Source: Ochrovirga pacifica (GTDB taxonomy: Bacteria; Bacteroidota; Bacteroidia; Flavobacteriales; Flavobacteriaceae). From it: 64,000 nt of DNA. The notes below the pieces were generated by a model. That model was not told the origin of the DNA. It saw only the letters and a list, made by a program, of their open reading frames with translations, and did no database searches. This document shows positions 28,520 through 37,626 of the stretch, piece by piece. The DNA is taken from assembly GCF_000220525.1 (NCBI RefSeq), contig NZ_AFPK01000045.1, positions 1-64,000 on the forward strand. The letters run 5' to 3'. The position numbers were made by a program, and so were the translations under genes. How positions within the stretch are numbered: the first letter of the stretch is position 1; every line of letters begins with the position of its first letter.

Positions 28520-28993
28520 ATGAACACTATTGAAATTGAGCGTAAATTTTTGGTGAAAAGTTTAGATTTTATTCAAAATAGCCATCAAAATCAACGAATT
28601 GAACAAGGGTACTTAAATTCGGACAAACATAGATCCGTACGAATTAGAATAAAAAACAAACAAGGTTATATTACCGTAAAAGGCCCTTCGAACAGCAGTG
28701 GCACTAGCCGATTTGAATGGGAAAAAGAGTTGCCTGTTTCTGAGGCCGAACAACTTTTGACTTTGTGTGAGCCAGGGGTGATAAGCAAGACCCGTTATTT
28801 GGTAAAAGCAAATCAACATCTTTACGAAATTGATGTGTTTGATGGAGACAACAAAGGTTTGATAGTAGCAGAGATTGAACTAAGCAACGAAAACGAAACT
28901 TTTGAAAAACCAGAATGGTTGGGAGAAGAAGTTACAGGCCAAACAAAATATTACAACTCTCAACTTAGCAAAAACCCGTACAAAAACTGGTAA
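28520..28993 (+). CDS. CYTH-domain protein (putative inorganic triphosphatase)
   Basis: 157-aa cytoplasmic protein of the CYTH/triphosphate tunnel fold. It begins with EIERKFLVKS, the family's metal-binding ExExK motif, then RIRIKNKQGYITVKG and the acidic end LIVAEIELSNENE. Small stand-alone bacterial members hydrolyse inorganic triphosphate; some are adenylate cyclases. No CHAD domain follows. It is divergent from porZ with 64 bases between. Confidence 0.9.
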   Translation: MNTIEIERKFLVKSLDFIQNSHQNQRIEQGYLNSDKHRSVRIRIKNKQGYITVKGPSNSSGTSRFEWEKELPVSEAEQLLTLCEPGVISKTRYLVKANQHLYEIDVFDGDNKGLIVAEIELSNENETFEKPEWLGEEVTGQTKYYNSQLSKNPYKNW

Positions 28994-29050
28994 ACAAAGA
29001 CCGTTTTAAATTAATAAGCACAGAACCCTGCTATTTTTTTTACGAAAGTG

Positions 29051-29058
29051 TACTTTTG
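29051..29058 (+). promoter_or_regulatory. -7 box of trpS
   Basis: TACTTTTG matches TAnnTTTG, 26 bases before the trpS ATG. Confidence 0.5.
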
Positions 29059-29084
29059 TGCAAAACTTAATTTTTTAAGAGGAT

Positions 29085-30053
29085 ATGGCAAGAATTTTAA
29101 CAGGTGTACAAAGTACGGGAACTCCTCATTTAGGAAACTTATTAGGAGCAATTATCCCTGCAATAAAAATGGCAAATCAGCCAGAAAACGAATCGTTTTT
29201 ATTTATTGCAAACATGCACTCCCTAACACAAATTAAAGACGGAAATACCTTAAGACAAAATACCTACAGCACAGCAGCTGCATGGTTGGCTTTTGGTTTG
29301 GATATAGAGAAAACAGTATTTTACAGACAAAGTGATGTCCCTCAGACAACCGAATTAACCTGGTACTTAAATTGTTTTTTTCCTTATCAAAGATTAACAC
29401 TAGCACACTCTTTTAAAGACAAAGCTAATCGATTGGAGGACGTAAACGCTGGTTTATTTGATTACCCGATGCTAATGGCAGCAGATATTTTGTTGTACGA
29501 TGCAGAAGTAGTCCCTGTAGGAAAAGATCAATTGCAACATTTAGAAATAACAAGAGATGTTGCCAGTAGATTTAACCATCAAATGGGGGAAACTTTTGTA
29601 TTACCACAAGCCAAAATTCAAGAAAGCACCCAATATATTCCTGGAACCAACGGAGGTAAAATGAGTAAATCTCAAGGAAATATTATCAATATATTTCTTG
29701 ATGATAAAAAGCTTCGCAAGCAAATCATGAAAATTGAAACCGACAGCACACCGCTAGAGGAACCTAAAAACCCTGATACCTGTAACTTATTTGCATTGTA
29801 TAAAATTTTAGCAGATGATGAGCAAATTGCTAGTATGAGAGCAAATTATGAAGGAGGAAATTACGGATATGGACATGCCAAACAGGCTTTTTACGAATTG
29901 TTGTTGGAGAAATTTGCAGACCAAAGAGCCAAATACAAATACTACATGGAAAACGTAGAAGAAATTGAAAAAGCTTTGGCCGTTGGTGCCAAAAAGGCCA
30001 ATGCTATTGCCAATGAAGTTTTGTTAAGAACGCGTAAAAAATTAGGTTACTAG
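29085..30053 (+). CDS. trpS: Tryptophanyl-tRNA synthetase
   Basis: Class I synthetase charging tRNA-Trp. 322 aa, full length. ATP-binding TGTPHLGNLLGAI (HIGH-like), tryptophan-pocket region VVPVGKDQLQHLEITRDVAS and the KMSKS loop GGKMSKSQGN. It has its own promoter and is ended by a shared hairpin. Confidence 0.98.
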   Translation: MARILTGVQSTGTPHLGNLLGAIIPAIKMANQPENESFLFIANMHSLTQIKDGNTLRQNTYSTAAAWLAFGLDIEKTVFYRQSDVPQTTELTWYLNCFFPYQRLTLAHSFKDKANRLEDVNAGLFDYPMLMAADILLYDAEVVPVGKDQLQHLEITRDVASRFNHQMGETFVLPQAKIQESTQYIPGTNGGKMSKSQGNIINIFLDDKKLRKQIMKIETDSTPLEEPKNPDTCNLFALYKILADDEQIASMRANYEGGNYGYGHAKQAFYELLLEKFADQRAKYKYYMENVEEIEKALAVGAKKANAIANEVLLRTRKKLGY

Positions 30054-30070
30054 AAAACATCATCCCTAAA

Positions 30071-30097
30071 AAAAAGCTCCCAAAAGGGAGCTTTTTT
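30071..30097. terminator. Bidirectional terminator between trpS and the P450 operon
   Basis: Perfect stem AAGCTCCC / GGGAGCTT with AAAA loop, flanked by A and T runs, between convergent genes. Confidence 0.9.
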
Positions 30098-30099
30098 AA

Positions 30100-30900
30100 T
30101 TACAACTGTTCACTAAAAAACTGCAGAGTATCAACCACATGCGTTTCCCAATAAATCCACTCATGTTTTCCAGAAAATTCTTGATAAACATGTGCTATTT
30201 TTTGCTCTTTTAACTGTTGATGCAACAACCTATTGTGCTCTATTAACTCATCATCTTTACCACAGTCAAAACGGAAAGGAGGCAACAAGTCTTTGTTTTT
30301 TTTCATCCACTTAAATACGGATTGATTGGTAGCATCTTCTTGTTGATAATTTTCCAAGCCTTCTTCTACAAACAAAGCCATTTGTGGCAAATCGGTAATA
30401 GAACTATGCCCAGAAATGGCTTTAAAAGTCTTAGGATATTTTGCTCCAATACGCAATGCTCCATACCCTCCCATAGACAACCCTGAGATAAACACAGGAG
30501 ATTGTTCTGTAACCACTTCTATATTTTCTTTTACAGCATCAATTACATCTTCTGAAATCCACTTTTCAAAATTCAAACTATGATGTGGCAAATAGCCCGA
30601 TCCATCTCCCCACAAACCGTCGGAAGGCATGGCAATAATCATAGGTTTAATAGCTCCAGACTCCATTAATTTTTGAGCGGTTCTGTGTACTCCTGCTTTT
30701 TGAGACCAAATCCAAGCACTACCATATACCCCATGCATTAAAATAACTAATGGGGTATCTGTTGTTAATGCTACATTGGGTACAAACAAGCAAATATCTC
30801 CTCTTCCTTTTAAGTTTCTTGTCTTTACGGTAATAAATCGCAAATTGTCTGATTCAAATCTAGGATCTGAAATTTCTGTTGTTTTAAATTTTGATGCCAT
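30100..30900 (-). CDS. Esterase D/PF00756-type alpha/beta hydrolase
   Basis: 266 aa with no signal peptide, so cytoplasmic. Oxyanion region VILMHGVYGSAWIW, nucleophile Ser in ISGLSMGGYGALRIG, and likely Asp/His near DCGKDDELIEHN and FSGKHEWIYWE complete a Ser-His-Asp triad. PF00756 includes sugar esterases and S-formylglutathione hydrolases. It starts 3 bases after the GH2 stop and is the last gene of the P450 operon, so it probably removes an acyl group from the sugar, or handles a formyl adduct; the sequence does not decide. Confidence 0.85.
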   Translation of the reverse strand: MASKFKTTEISDPRFESDNLRFITVKTRNLKGRGDICLFVPNVALTTDTPLVILMHGVYGSAWIWSQKAGVHRTAQKLMESGAIKPMIIAMPSDGLWGDGSGYLPHHSLNFEKWISEDVIDAVKENIEVVTEQSPVFISGLSMGGYGALRIGAKYPKTFKAISGHSSITDLPQMALFVEEGLENYQQEDATNQSVFKWMKKNKDLLPPFRFDCGKDDELIEHNRLLHQQLKEQKIAHVYQEFSGKHEWIYWETHVVDTLQFFSEQL

Positions 30901-30903
30901 AGG

Positions 30904-33417
30904 TTATTCTTTAATAAAGACTGCTTGGTTTTGTGCTGAAAAGTCTTCACTTTTTACTTTGATTTTAATAGTACCTGTTTTAACAGCTTTCACAAACACC
31001 ACCGCTTTTCCCTTGTAAAAATTACGTTTTGGTACAGTAAGCGTTTGTAAATTGGTAGGGTCTCCATTTCCAGAAGCCAAAAACTCACCAGCTCCAGAGA
31101 CTTCTATATTTATTAACTTCTCGTAATTAGGTTGCCAATTTCCATTTGCATCGGTTACTATAATTCTATACACCACAACTTCTCCTTTTTTAATGGTAGT
31201 AACCTCGGGCGTTATGGTAATTTTTGCTGCTGGTTTTGCGGTTTTATAAACTAGTGTTTCTTTAGCTTTACCTCTTTTGTCATAAGCCACTACTTTTAAT
31301 TCTCCTGGCTGATACGTGATATCTTCCCAAACAATTGCATACATTTTCATTAATTCTAATGAAGTTCCACCAGAACCATGAATAGAGAATTCTTTATTTA
31401 AAAACTTAGAAGGATCTAATTCTTCTTTGGTTTTTACACCATAGCTTTTTCCATTAATAAACAGTTCTGCTTTGGCGTAATTCGTATAACAAACCACTGG
31501 AAAAGTAGTTCCTTCCGGAGCAGGATTGGACCAGTGCGGAAACGCATGCAATACCTTTTCAGCAGTATTCCAACGCCCTTTGTACAAATAAAACTTATCT
31601 TTTTCTAACCCTACAAAATCAACAGGAGCAAAATAAGAACTACGAGATTTGGCTTCGTGGTAAGGTGAGGGTTCTCCTAGGTAATCGTAACCTGTCCATA
31701 CAAACTCTCCATACACATCTTGATTGTAATCTTGAGAGGCAAACTCTTTAAAAGGAGCATACCCCCAACGAACTTGTGTTGTTTCGTAGTTTCCAGGATG
31801 TCCATCTTTAAAAACTTTGGTGTTAACTGCCAATCCTTTTTTATCTCTTAGGGTATCAAAAACAACAGGAAACTTGTATGTATCTCTTAAACTTACCGCT
31901 CCTCCTGTTTCACTAGCATAAAACTTTAAGTTTGGATATTTTTGTCTGTAAATATGATACGATCCTGGCTTGTAATTAAATCCAGCTACATCTACTTTAA
32001 AAGCCATTCCGTTGGTTAAGGCATTAATTGCTGAATTGAATCCGCATGTAGTAGCTCTTGTGGTGTCTACTTTTTTAACAACATCGTTTAAAAAACCTGT
32101 AATGTTATTCGGATCACCTTTGTATTGTTCGTTTATTTCGTTACCGATACTCCACATAATGATAGATGGGTGGTTACGATCTCTGTAAACCATGTCGGTT
32201 AAGTCTGCTGCTGCCCATTTGTCAAAATGTTTAGAATATCCATTGATTACTTTCCCTATTTGCCATTCATCAAATGCTTCATCAATAGCTAGCAATCCCA
32301 TTTCATCACAAATATCCAAAGCTTCTGGTGCCGGAGGATTGTGAGAAAAGCGAATGGCATTTACCCCCATTTCTTTCATCTTTTTCATCTGTCTTCGAAA
32401 CAAATTTGGATAAAATGCTGCTCCTGTAGGTCCTAAATCATGATGCATATTTACCCCTTTAAAGCGAACTTTTTTTCCATTAAGGTAAAATCCATCTACC
32501 TTAAAAGCTAAGGTCCTTATTCCAAATGGTGTTACCACAGCATCTTGTGTTTTGTCATTTTTAATAAGCGTAGTTTTTAACTGGTACATGTTTGGATTTT
32601 CAATACTCCACAAAGACAAATCACGTTTTTTAAGTTTTATTTCTGCAACTGCTTTCTGTACCTTGTTTGCATTGATTTCTTGCGTATGGCTTGCCACTAT
32701 TTTTCCTTGTGCATTCATAATATCATGCTGAACCACAACGATTCCTTCTCCTACTACATTTACCTCGGCACGCACTGTCGCTTTACTTTTTGTTACGACA
32801 GGTGTGGTAACAAAAGTTCCCCAAGTAGGAATATGCACTGGTTCTTTTTGAGTTAAGGTTACTTTTCTGTACAAACCTGCCCCAGGATACCAGCGTGATT
32901 GACTATTAAAATTTTCTAAACGTACCGCTAACACATTTTTCCCTTTTATAAGATACTTACTAATATCAAAATAAAAAGACAAATAACCATTTGGACGTTC
33001 ACCAACATAAGCACCATTTACGTAAACTTTGGCATGACTCATCGCTCCATCAAACATTAAATTATACACTTTATTAGTGTCTTGAATTGCAAATGTGGTT
33101 CTGTACCATCCTACTCCTGTGTAAGGCAAAGCCCCAGAACGACCATGACGGTATTTGGGTTTGGTCTCACCATCTTGTCTTACCATAGTGAGCTGAATAT
33201 CGTTTGCAAAAGAAAATTCTCCTTCCACAGCCCAATCGTGAGGAACGGTTATTTTTTTCCAGTCAGAATCGTTAAAATTTTCTTGAAAAGCAGCTCCATA
33301 ATCGTATTGAGAGAACTTCCAGTCTTCTAATAAAGTAACTTTTCTTGTTTGCGCATGTAATTGCAATGTTGCTACAAAGAGCAAGATCCAAAGGAATTTT
33401 AATTTGGTTTTTATCAT
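30904..33417 (-). CDS. Exported GH2 beta-galactosidase-like glycosidase
   Basis: 837 aa with signal peptide (MIKTKLKFLWILLFVATLQLHAQ). Jelly-roll sugar-binding domain (about 25-180, EDWKFSQYD, VPHDWAVEGEF, GWYRTTF), immunoglobulin-like domain, TIM barrel with acid/base Glu427 (MWSIGNEINEQ) and nucleophile Glu503 (FYASETGGAVS), then further beta domains with DUF4982-like character. GH2 enzymes in red-algal galactan loci cut terminal beta-galactose units, including 6-O-methyl-galactose. Position in the P450 operon supports that role; exact specificity is inferred. Confidence 0.93.
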   Translation of the reverse strand: MIKTKLKFLWILLFVATLQLHAQTRKVTLLEDWKFSQYDYGAAFQENFNDSDWKKITVPHDWAVEGEFSFANDIQLTMVRQDGETKPKYRHGRSGALPYTGVGWYRTTFAIQDTNKVYNLMFDGAMSHAKVYVNGAYVGERPNGYLSFYFDISKYLIKGKNVLAVRLENFNSQSRWYPGAGLYRKVTLTQKEPVHIPTWGTFVTTPVVTKSKATVRAEVNVVGEGIVVVQHDIMNAQGKIVASHTQEINANKVQKAVAEIKLKKRDLSLWSIENPNMYQLKTTLIKNDKTQDAVVTPFGIRTLAFKVDGFYLNGKKVRFKGVNMHHDLGPTGAAFYPNLFRRQMKKMKEMGVNAIRFSHNPPAPEALDICDEMGLLAIDEAFDEWQIGKVINGYSKHFDKWAAADLTDMVYRDRNHPSIIMWSIGNEINEQYKGDPNNITGFLNDVVKKVDTTRATTCGFNSAINALTNGMAFKVDVAGFNYKPGSYHIYRQKYPNLKFYASETGGAVSLRDTYKFPVVFDTLRDKKGLAVNTKVFKDGHPGNYETTQVRWGYAPFKEFASQDYNQDVYGEFVWTGYDYLGEPSPYHEAKSRSSYFAPVDFVGLEKDKFYLYKGRWNTAEKVLHAFPHWSNPAPEGTTFPVVCYTNYAKAELFINGKSYGVKTKEELDPSKFLNKEFSIHGSGGTSLELMKMYAIVWEDITYQPGELKVVAYDKRGKAKETLVYKTAKPAAKITITPEVTTIKKGEVVVYRIIVTDANGNWQPNYEKLINIEVSGAGEFLASGNGDPTNLQTLTVPKRNFYKGKAVVFVKAVKTGTIKIKVKSEDFSAQNQAVFIKE

Positions 33418-33473
33418 TTTATTTTTTTTGATGTTTTTAGGTTATTTTTTGATGGATTGTATCAAAGACAAAA

Positions 33474-33516
33474 CACCACACTCATTCTCTCTAAAACAGA
33501 AAGTATGTGTATGGTG
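33474..33516 (-). other. Possible stem-loop in the longest gap of the P450 operon
   Basis: CACCACAC and GTGTATGGTG can pair (8 bp, 2-base bulge). On the minus strand a T-rich stretch follows. It lies in the 126-base gap between the dehydrogenase and GH2 genes and could be a partial terminator or processing site that sets their ratio. Confidence 0.3.
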
Positions 33517-33543
33517 GTTGTTTAAATTGCTATGTAGCACAAA

Positions 33544-34677
33544 TTAGTCAAATGTTATGACTCCTTTTGCGTTTCTTCCTGCCAACATATCATCAAACCC
33601 TTGTTGAAGATCTTCTAACTTGTACGTGCGGGTAATCATTTCCTCCAAAATTAAATCTCCTTTTTCGTACAAGGCTTCAAATTTTGGGAAATCAATATCT
33701 GGTTTTGCTCCTCCGTATAATGGGTTGATATATATTTTATCCCACTCAAACAAACGCATGTCTACGGTAATTTCTTCTTCAATACCACTTACCTGTACCG
33801 CTGTACCTGCATTACGAATCATGGCTAACGGAGCAACACCCAAGGCCGGAACAGCAGTACATTCAAAAGCATAATCTGCCCCTCTTCCTTCTGTCATTCC
33901 TTTAACAATTTCAGCAGCTTTCAATAAACCTTTATCTTCTTTGTCTGCCAAAATCACATCTGTAGCTCCAAATTGTTTGGCCATTTCTAAACGTTGCTCA
34001 TTTATATCAACAGCAATAATTTTGGCTGCTCCAGATATTCTTGCTGCTTGCACCACGTTTAAACCTACACCTCCTGTTCCTAATACCACAACAGAGCTTC
34101 CCCATTCTGGTTTTGCTGTATTGAATACAGAACCACATCCTGTCATGACTCCACAGCTAATAGTAGATGCAGCCTCAAAAGATAATTTTTTAGAACGTTT
34201 TTTTACAACTCCCGAAGCTCTTACCAATGCATATTCAGAAAAAGTTCCTAAGTTAAAAGAACGCTCTATTGGCTTGTCATTCCATGTTGTAGCTTCAAAA
34301 GTTGGGTGACCTCCAGAAATTTTTCCTGCATGACTTGCCATCACAGGTGAATTGCATTCACAAATATTTTGATTCCCCAATTGAGATTGATAGCCATCAT
34401 ACTTTGGAGTTGCCCAGTTTAAAATCACCTCATCTCCAACAACCACTTTGGTTACATCTGGCCCTACCGCTTCTACAATTCCAGCACCTTCATGTCCCAT
34501 AACAATAGGCATATCCCAAGTTAGAGAATCATGATCTGTGTGACAGATGGCAGCTGCCTTGATTTTTACCAATACCTCATCTCCTACGGGTGCTGCAATT
34601 TTTGTCTGCTCGATAGTAAAAGTTCCATCTGTATGAGCTATTGCTGCCTTACTTAATATGAATTCTTGTTTGCTCAT
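33544..34677 (-). CDS. Zinc alcohol dehydrogenase of the 6-O-methylgalactose module
   Basis: 377-aa medium-chain dehydrogenase. Catalytic zinc ligands are Cys45, His62 (MGHEGAG) and Cys175 (STISCGVMTG); the NAD site is VVLGTGGVGLNVV with Asp in IAVDINEQ. The structural-zinc lobe, which normally has four closely spaced Cys, keeps only Cys106 and Cys108 (NICECNS). In porphyran-using flavobacteria a Zn-ADH gene is conserved beside the P450 genes; from memory, it was reported to be needed for growth on 6-O-methyl-galactose yet not to detoxify formaldehyde. Its true substrate is unsettled. Confidence 0.9.
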   Translation of the reverse strand: MSKQEFILSKAAIAHTDGTFTIEQTKIAAPVGDEVLVKIKAAAICHTDHDSLTWDMPIVMGHEGAGIVEAVGPDVTKVVVGDEVILNWATPKYDGYQSQLGNQNICECNSPVMASHAGKISGGHPTFEATTWNDKPIERSFNLGTFSEYALVRASGVVKKRSKKLSFEAASTISCGVMTGCGSVFNTAKPEWGSSVVVLGTGGVGLNVVQAARISGAAKIIAVDINEQRLEMAKQFGATDVILADKEDKGLLKAAEIVKGMTEGRGADYAFECTAVPALGVAPLAMIRNAGTAVQVSGIEEEITVDMRLFEWDKIYINPLYGGAKPDIDFPKFEALYEKGDLILEEMITRTYKLEDLQQGFDDMLAGRNAKGVITFD

Positions 34678-34721
34678 TTGTATTTTGTTTTCTAGATGCT
34701 ACTTGCATCTTCTCGTTTTTT

Positions 34722-35954
34722 TTAATTGATTAAAACATCTTTGATGTTTACTGCTGCATCGGCCAACTTCTCTTTGTCTATTTTTGCTTCTGTTTTGATA
34801 AATTTAGTTCCCATTACATAGCTTTTAGCGTTGTTGATGGCATCTACTGCTAACAAACGATCGTTCTTAAAATACCAAATAGAAAACTTCATCGCTCCTT
34901 CGTTTCTAACGACATAAGAATCGAAATTTTGAGACAGTCCTACTATTTGGAGTTTTACATCGTACTGATCTGACCAAAACCAAGGCAAAGCATCGTAAAC
35001 GGTTGCTTTTCCACAAATATTTGCGGCAGCTACTTTTGCCTGATCGACTGCATTTTGCACAGATTCTAAACGCACATGCACATCGTAAATTTTATTGTAA
35101 TGAAAAGTACAATCCCCTATCGCATAAATGTCTTTTTCTGATGTTTGAGTAGCCGTATTGACTACGATTCCATTATTAATTTCTAATCCGATATCGCTTG
35201 CCAACTCTTGGTTGACTCTAATTCCAACACCTACAACAACAAGATCTGACGGATAAGTAGTACCATCCGCACAAACTACAGTGTTTTTATTTCCGTCAGA
35301 TTGAATTTCTGTAACACTTTTATCTACATCTATATGTACGCCATTCGCTTTGTGCAAATTGGCAAAAAATTCAGACAAATAAGGGGTGGTTACACGAGCC
35401 AAAATACGCTCTTCTCGTTCTAATACCGTAACGTTGGCTCCAAGTTTTTTTAATGAAGCAGCGGTTTCCAAACCAATATAGCCTCCACCAATCACCACAA
35501 TATTTTTCTGTTTACTGTTGTGAAAAGCAGTACGAATACCCTCTACATCCTTGGCATTACGCAAGGTAAATACATTTTTAGCCTTGTTAATTCCTGATAT
35601 TGGAGGAACAAAAGCTCTAGCTCCTGTTGCCAACACCAACACGTCGTACTTTTGAGAAGTACCATCACTTAAACTAATGGTTTTATTCTCTTTATCTATC
35701 TTGGCTACCTCTTTTCCTAAAGACAGAGTAATATTGTCTTTTTCATAGCTTTCTAAAGGTTTTAGCAAGTTATTTTGAATGCTATCTTCTAGTTCTAAAT
35801 ATTTTTTTGACAAAGGAGGTCTGTGATACGGAGTTGTTTGGTCTTTATCAATCAACACAATAGCTCCTTTCCAACCTTCTTTACGCAATGCAAAGGCAAA
35901 ATTTACCCCTCCGTGGCTAGCCCCTATGACAACACAAGTTTTATTTTGTGACAT
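34722..35954 (-). CDS. NAD(P)H-dependent ferredoxin reductase (FAD), P450 electron donor
   Basis: 410 aa, related to putidaredoxin and rhodocoxin reductases. FAD-binding CVVIGASHGGVNFAFALR, NAD-binding VVIGGGYIGLETAASLKKLG, and the C-terminal FAD contact DIYAIGDC, then a reductase C-terminal domain. It passes electrons from NAD(P)H to the [2Fe-2S] ferredoxin 16 bases upstream and so to the P450. The position between ferredoxin and dehydrogenase genes fits a three-component monooxygenase. Confidence 0.94.
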   Translation of the reverse strand: MSQNKTCVVIGASHGGVNFAFALRKEGWKGAIVLIDKDQTTPYHRPPLSKKYLELEDSIQNNLLKPLESYEKDNITLSLGKEVAKIDKENKTISLSDGTSQKYDVLVLATGARAFVPPISGINKAKNVFTLRNAKDVEGIRTAFHNSKQKNIVVIGGGYIGLETAASLKKLGANVTVLEREERILARVTTPYLSEFFANLHKANGVHIDVDKSVTEIQSDGNKNTVVCADGTTYPSDLVVVGVGIRVNQELASDIGLEINNGIVVNTATQTSEKDIYAIGDCTFHYNKIYDVHVRLESVQNAVDQAKVAAANICGKATVYDALPWFWSDQYDVKLQIVGLSQNFDSYVVRNEGAMKFSIWYFKNDRLLAVDAINNAKSYVMGTKFIKTEAKIDKEKLADAAVNIKDVLIN

Positions 35955-35970
35955 GTTTTTTACTTTGTTA

Positions 35971-36285
35971 TTAGTCTTCTTTTGCTACGGTTAATTCAAT
36001 TCCGTCTATGGCTTCAGAAACTTCTATCTGACAACACAAACGACTAAAATCTGAAACATTGTCTTCCAATTCTAACATATCCGCTTCTATTTCTCCAGCC
36101 TCTCCTACTTTGTCCATGTCATTTTCTGCTACAAATACATGACAGGTGGCACAAGAGCACACCCCTCCGCAATCACCATCAATTCCTTCTACACCATTGT
36201 TTACAGCCAATTGCATTACGTTTCCTGAATCTCCTTCTACCGTTACTTTTTCTCCGTCTTTGGTAATGAATGTTATTTTTGCCAT
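35971..36285 (-). CDS. [2Fe-2S] ferredoxin, putidaredoxin type
   Basis: 104-aa electron carrier. Cluster ligands Cys39, Cys45 and Cys48 (DCGGVCSCATCHVFV) and Cys85 in RLCCQI reproduce the CX5CX2C...C spacing of adrenodoxin/putidaredoxin. Acidic overall, suitable for docking to a P450 and its reductase. It starts 40 bases after the P450 stop. The partnership is inferred from order and family. Confidence 0.95.
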   Translation of the reverse strand: MAKITFITKDGEKVTVEGDSGNVMQLAVNNGVEGIDGDCGGVCSCATCHVFVAENDMDKVGEAGEIEADMLELEDNVSDFSRLCCQIEVSEAIDGIELTVAKED

Positions 36286-36325
36286 CGTTCTTGTTGTTTT
36301 ATAAGTTGTTTTTGTAATTAGTATA

Positions 36326-37486
36326 TTAAATAGCGTTGAATTTTACGCTTAGGGAATTGAACCCTACTTTTCTTTTGAATTCATCCAAATCTTCTACATT
36401 GTCTTCATGTGCCAAAATATCGATAGATTTTACTTTTTGTACCATTTCTGATAGAATGATGCGCAGCAAAGCTCGTGCATGGGTAGCTCCCAAACAGTTG
36501 TGCGTTCCAAAGCCAAAACTTACGTGTGGATTTACTTTACGATCCAACACTACTTCTTCTGGATTGGCAAAGGTTTTTTCGTCTCTGTTAGCAGAAGCCC
36601 AACACAAAGATACTCTAGATTGTGCTTTGATGTCTTGCTCACACACTTGCGTATTTTTAGTTACTACACGCCCCATATGAGTTAACGGTGCGTAATAACG
36701 AATCAGCTCCTCAATAGCCGTATTAATCATCTCAGGACTTTCCTTGATGCGTGCTAACGATTCCGGATGCTCTGCAAAATAAGCTATGGAATTGGTAATG
36801 GCATTAATCACTGTATCACGGCCTCCAGCAAAGGTCAAAATCATCACTCCTTTTACCTCTTCTTTGGTCAATTTTTTTCCATTGACCTCTGCATTCACCA
36901 ATTTAGAATACAAATCGTCTGTAGGATTTTTAATAGCTCGATCTATTTCTTTGTCAATATAATCGTATAAAATATTGGCTTTATCAGCATCCAAATGTGT
37001 GTCTTCGCTTCTAAATACATGTGTTCCCCAACCAATCCAAGTTTCCGATTCTTCAAAAGGCGTGTTTAACAAGACCGTTAAAGCTCTGGATTGAATTACC
37101 AATGAAAACTCACTCACCACTTCGATGGTATCCTTAGATAATACATCGTCTAACACAACATTAACAATTTCTTTCAAACGACTTTGATACGCATCTTCAT
37201 TAGGTCTTTTAAACCAAGGCTCTACTAAATTTCGATAATCGGTGTGCTCTGGCGGATCTACTTCAAAGGGAATTTGTCGAGTATCGCGAATGTGTACTTC
37301 TGAAGGCACTACAATACGCCCAACTTCCTCACCTCCTGACTGAAATGTTTTCCAATCTTTGGCAGATTTGCGTACGTCTCTTAAACGCAATAAAATTTTT
37401 ACTGGATCGTCTTGATCGTTCATATCTCCATATCCTTTTTCTGCTCGTGCATGAGCAAAAGGACAAGCCATTTTACTTTTATCCAT
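36326..37486 (-). CDS. Cytochrome P450, probable 6-O-methyl-D-galactose demethylase
   Basis: 386 aa from ATG 37486 (MDKSKMACPFAHARAEKG); a start 60 bases upstream lies in promoter-like sequence. Class I soluble P450: I-helix LTFAGGRDTVINAI, K-helix ExxR in IEELIRYYAP, heme-thiolate Cys331 in FGFGTHNCLGATHAR. With ferredoxin, reductase and ADH it matches the four-gene module (CYP236A group) known from Zobellia and Formosa that oxidatively removes the methyl group of 6-O-methyl-D-galactose, giving galactose and formaldehyde. The subfamily assignment rests on gene context and memory, not an alignment. Confidence 0.88.
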   Translation of the reverse strand: MDKSKMACPFAHARAEKGYGDMNDQDDPVKILLRLRDVRKSAKDWKTFQSGGEEVGRIVVPSEVHIRDTRQIPFEVDPPEHTDYRNLVEPWFKRPNEDAYQSRLKEIVNVVLDDVLSKDTIEVVSEFSLVIQSRALTVLLNTPFEESETWIGWGTHVFRSEDTHLDADKANILYDYIDKEIDRAIKNPTDDLYSKLVNAEVNGKKLTKEEVKGVMILTFAGGRDTVINAITNSIAYFAEHPESLARIKESPEMINTAIEELIRYYAPLTHMGRVVTKNTQVCEQDIKAQSRVSLCWASANRDEKTFANPEEVVLDRKVNPHVSFGFGTHNCLGATHARALLRIILSEMVQKVKSIDILAHEDNVEDLDEFKRKVGFNSLSVKFNAI

Positions 37487-37557
37487 ATCGTTACGTAGTG
37501 GTATTTTTTTTGAATAATACAAAAATGACACTATTATTTGTTGCATATTTTTCGGAT

Positions 37558-37588
37558 TTTGTCAATTATTTGAACTATTTTAACTTTG
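37558..37588 (+). promoter_or_regulatory. Promoter of the AraC-family regulator
   Basis: TTTG (37558-37561), exactly 19 bases, then TAACTTTG (37581-37588): a full match to the Bacteroidota TTTG-N19-TAnnTTTG consensus. ATG is 38 bases downstream. The divergent P450 promoter must share this 140-base gap. Confidence 0.7.
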
Positions 37589-37626
37589 CACTTCGTTTTA
37601 ACATCAATATTGGACACTTTTGATTC

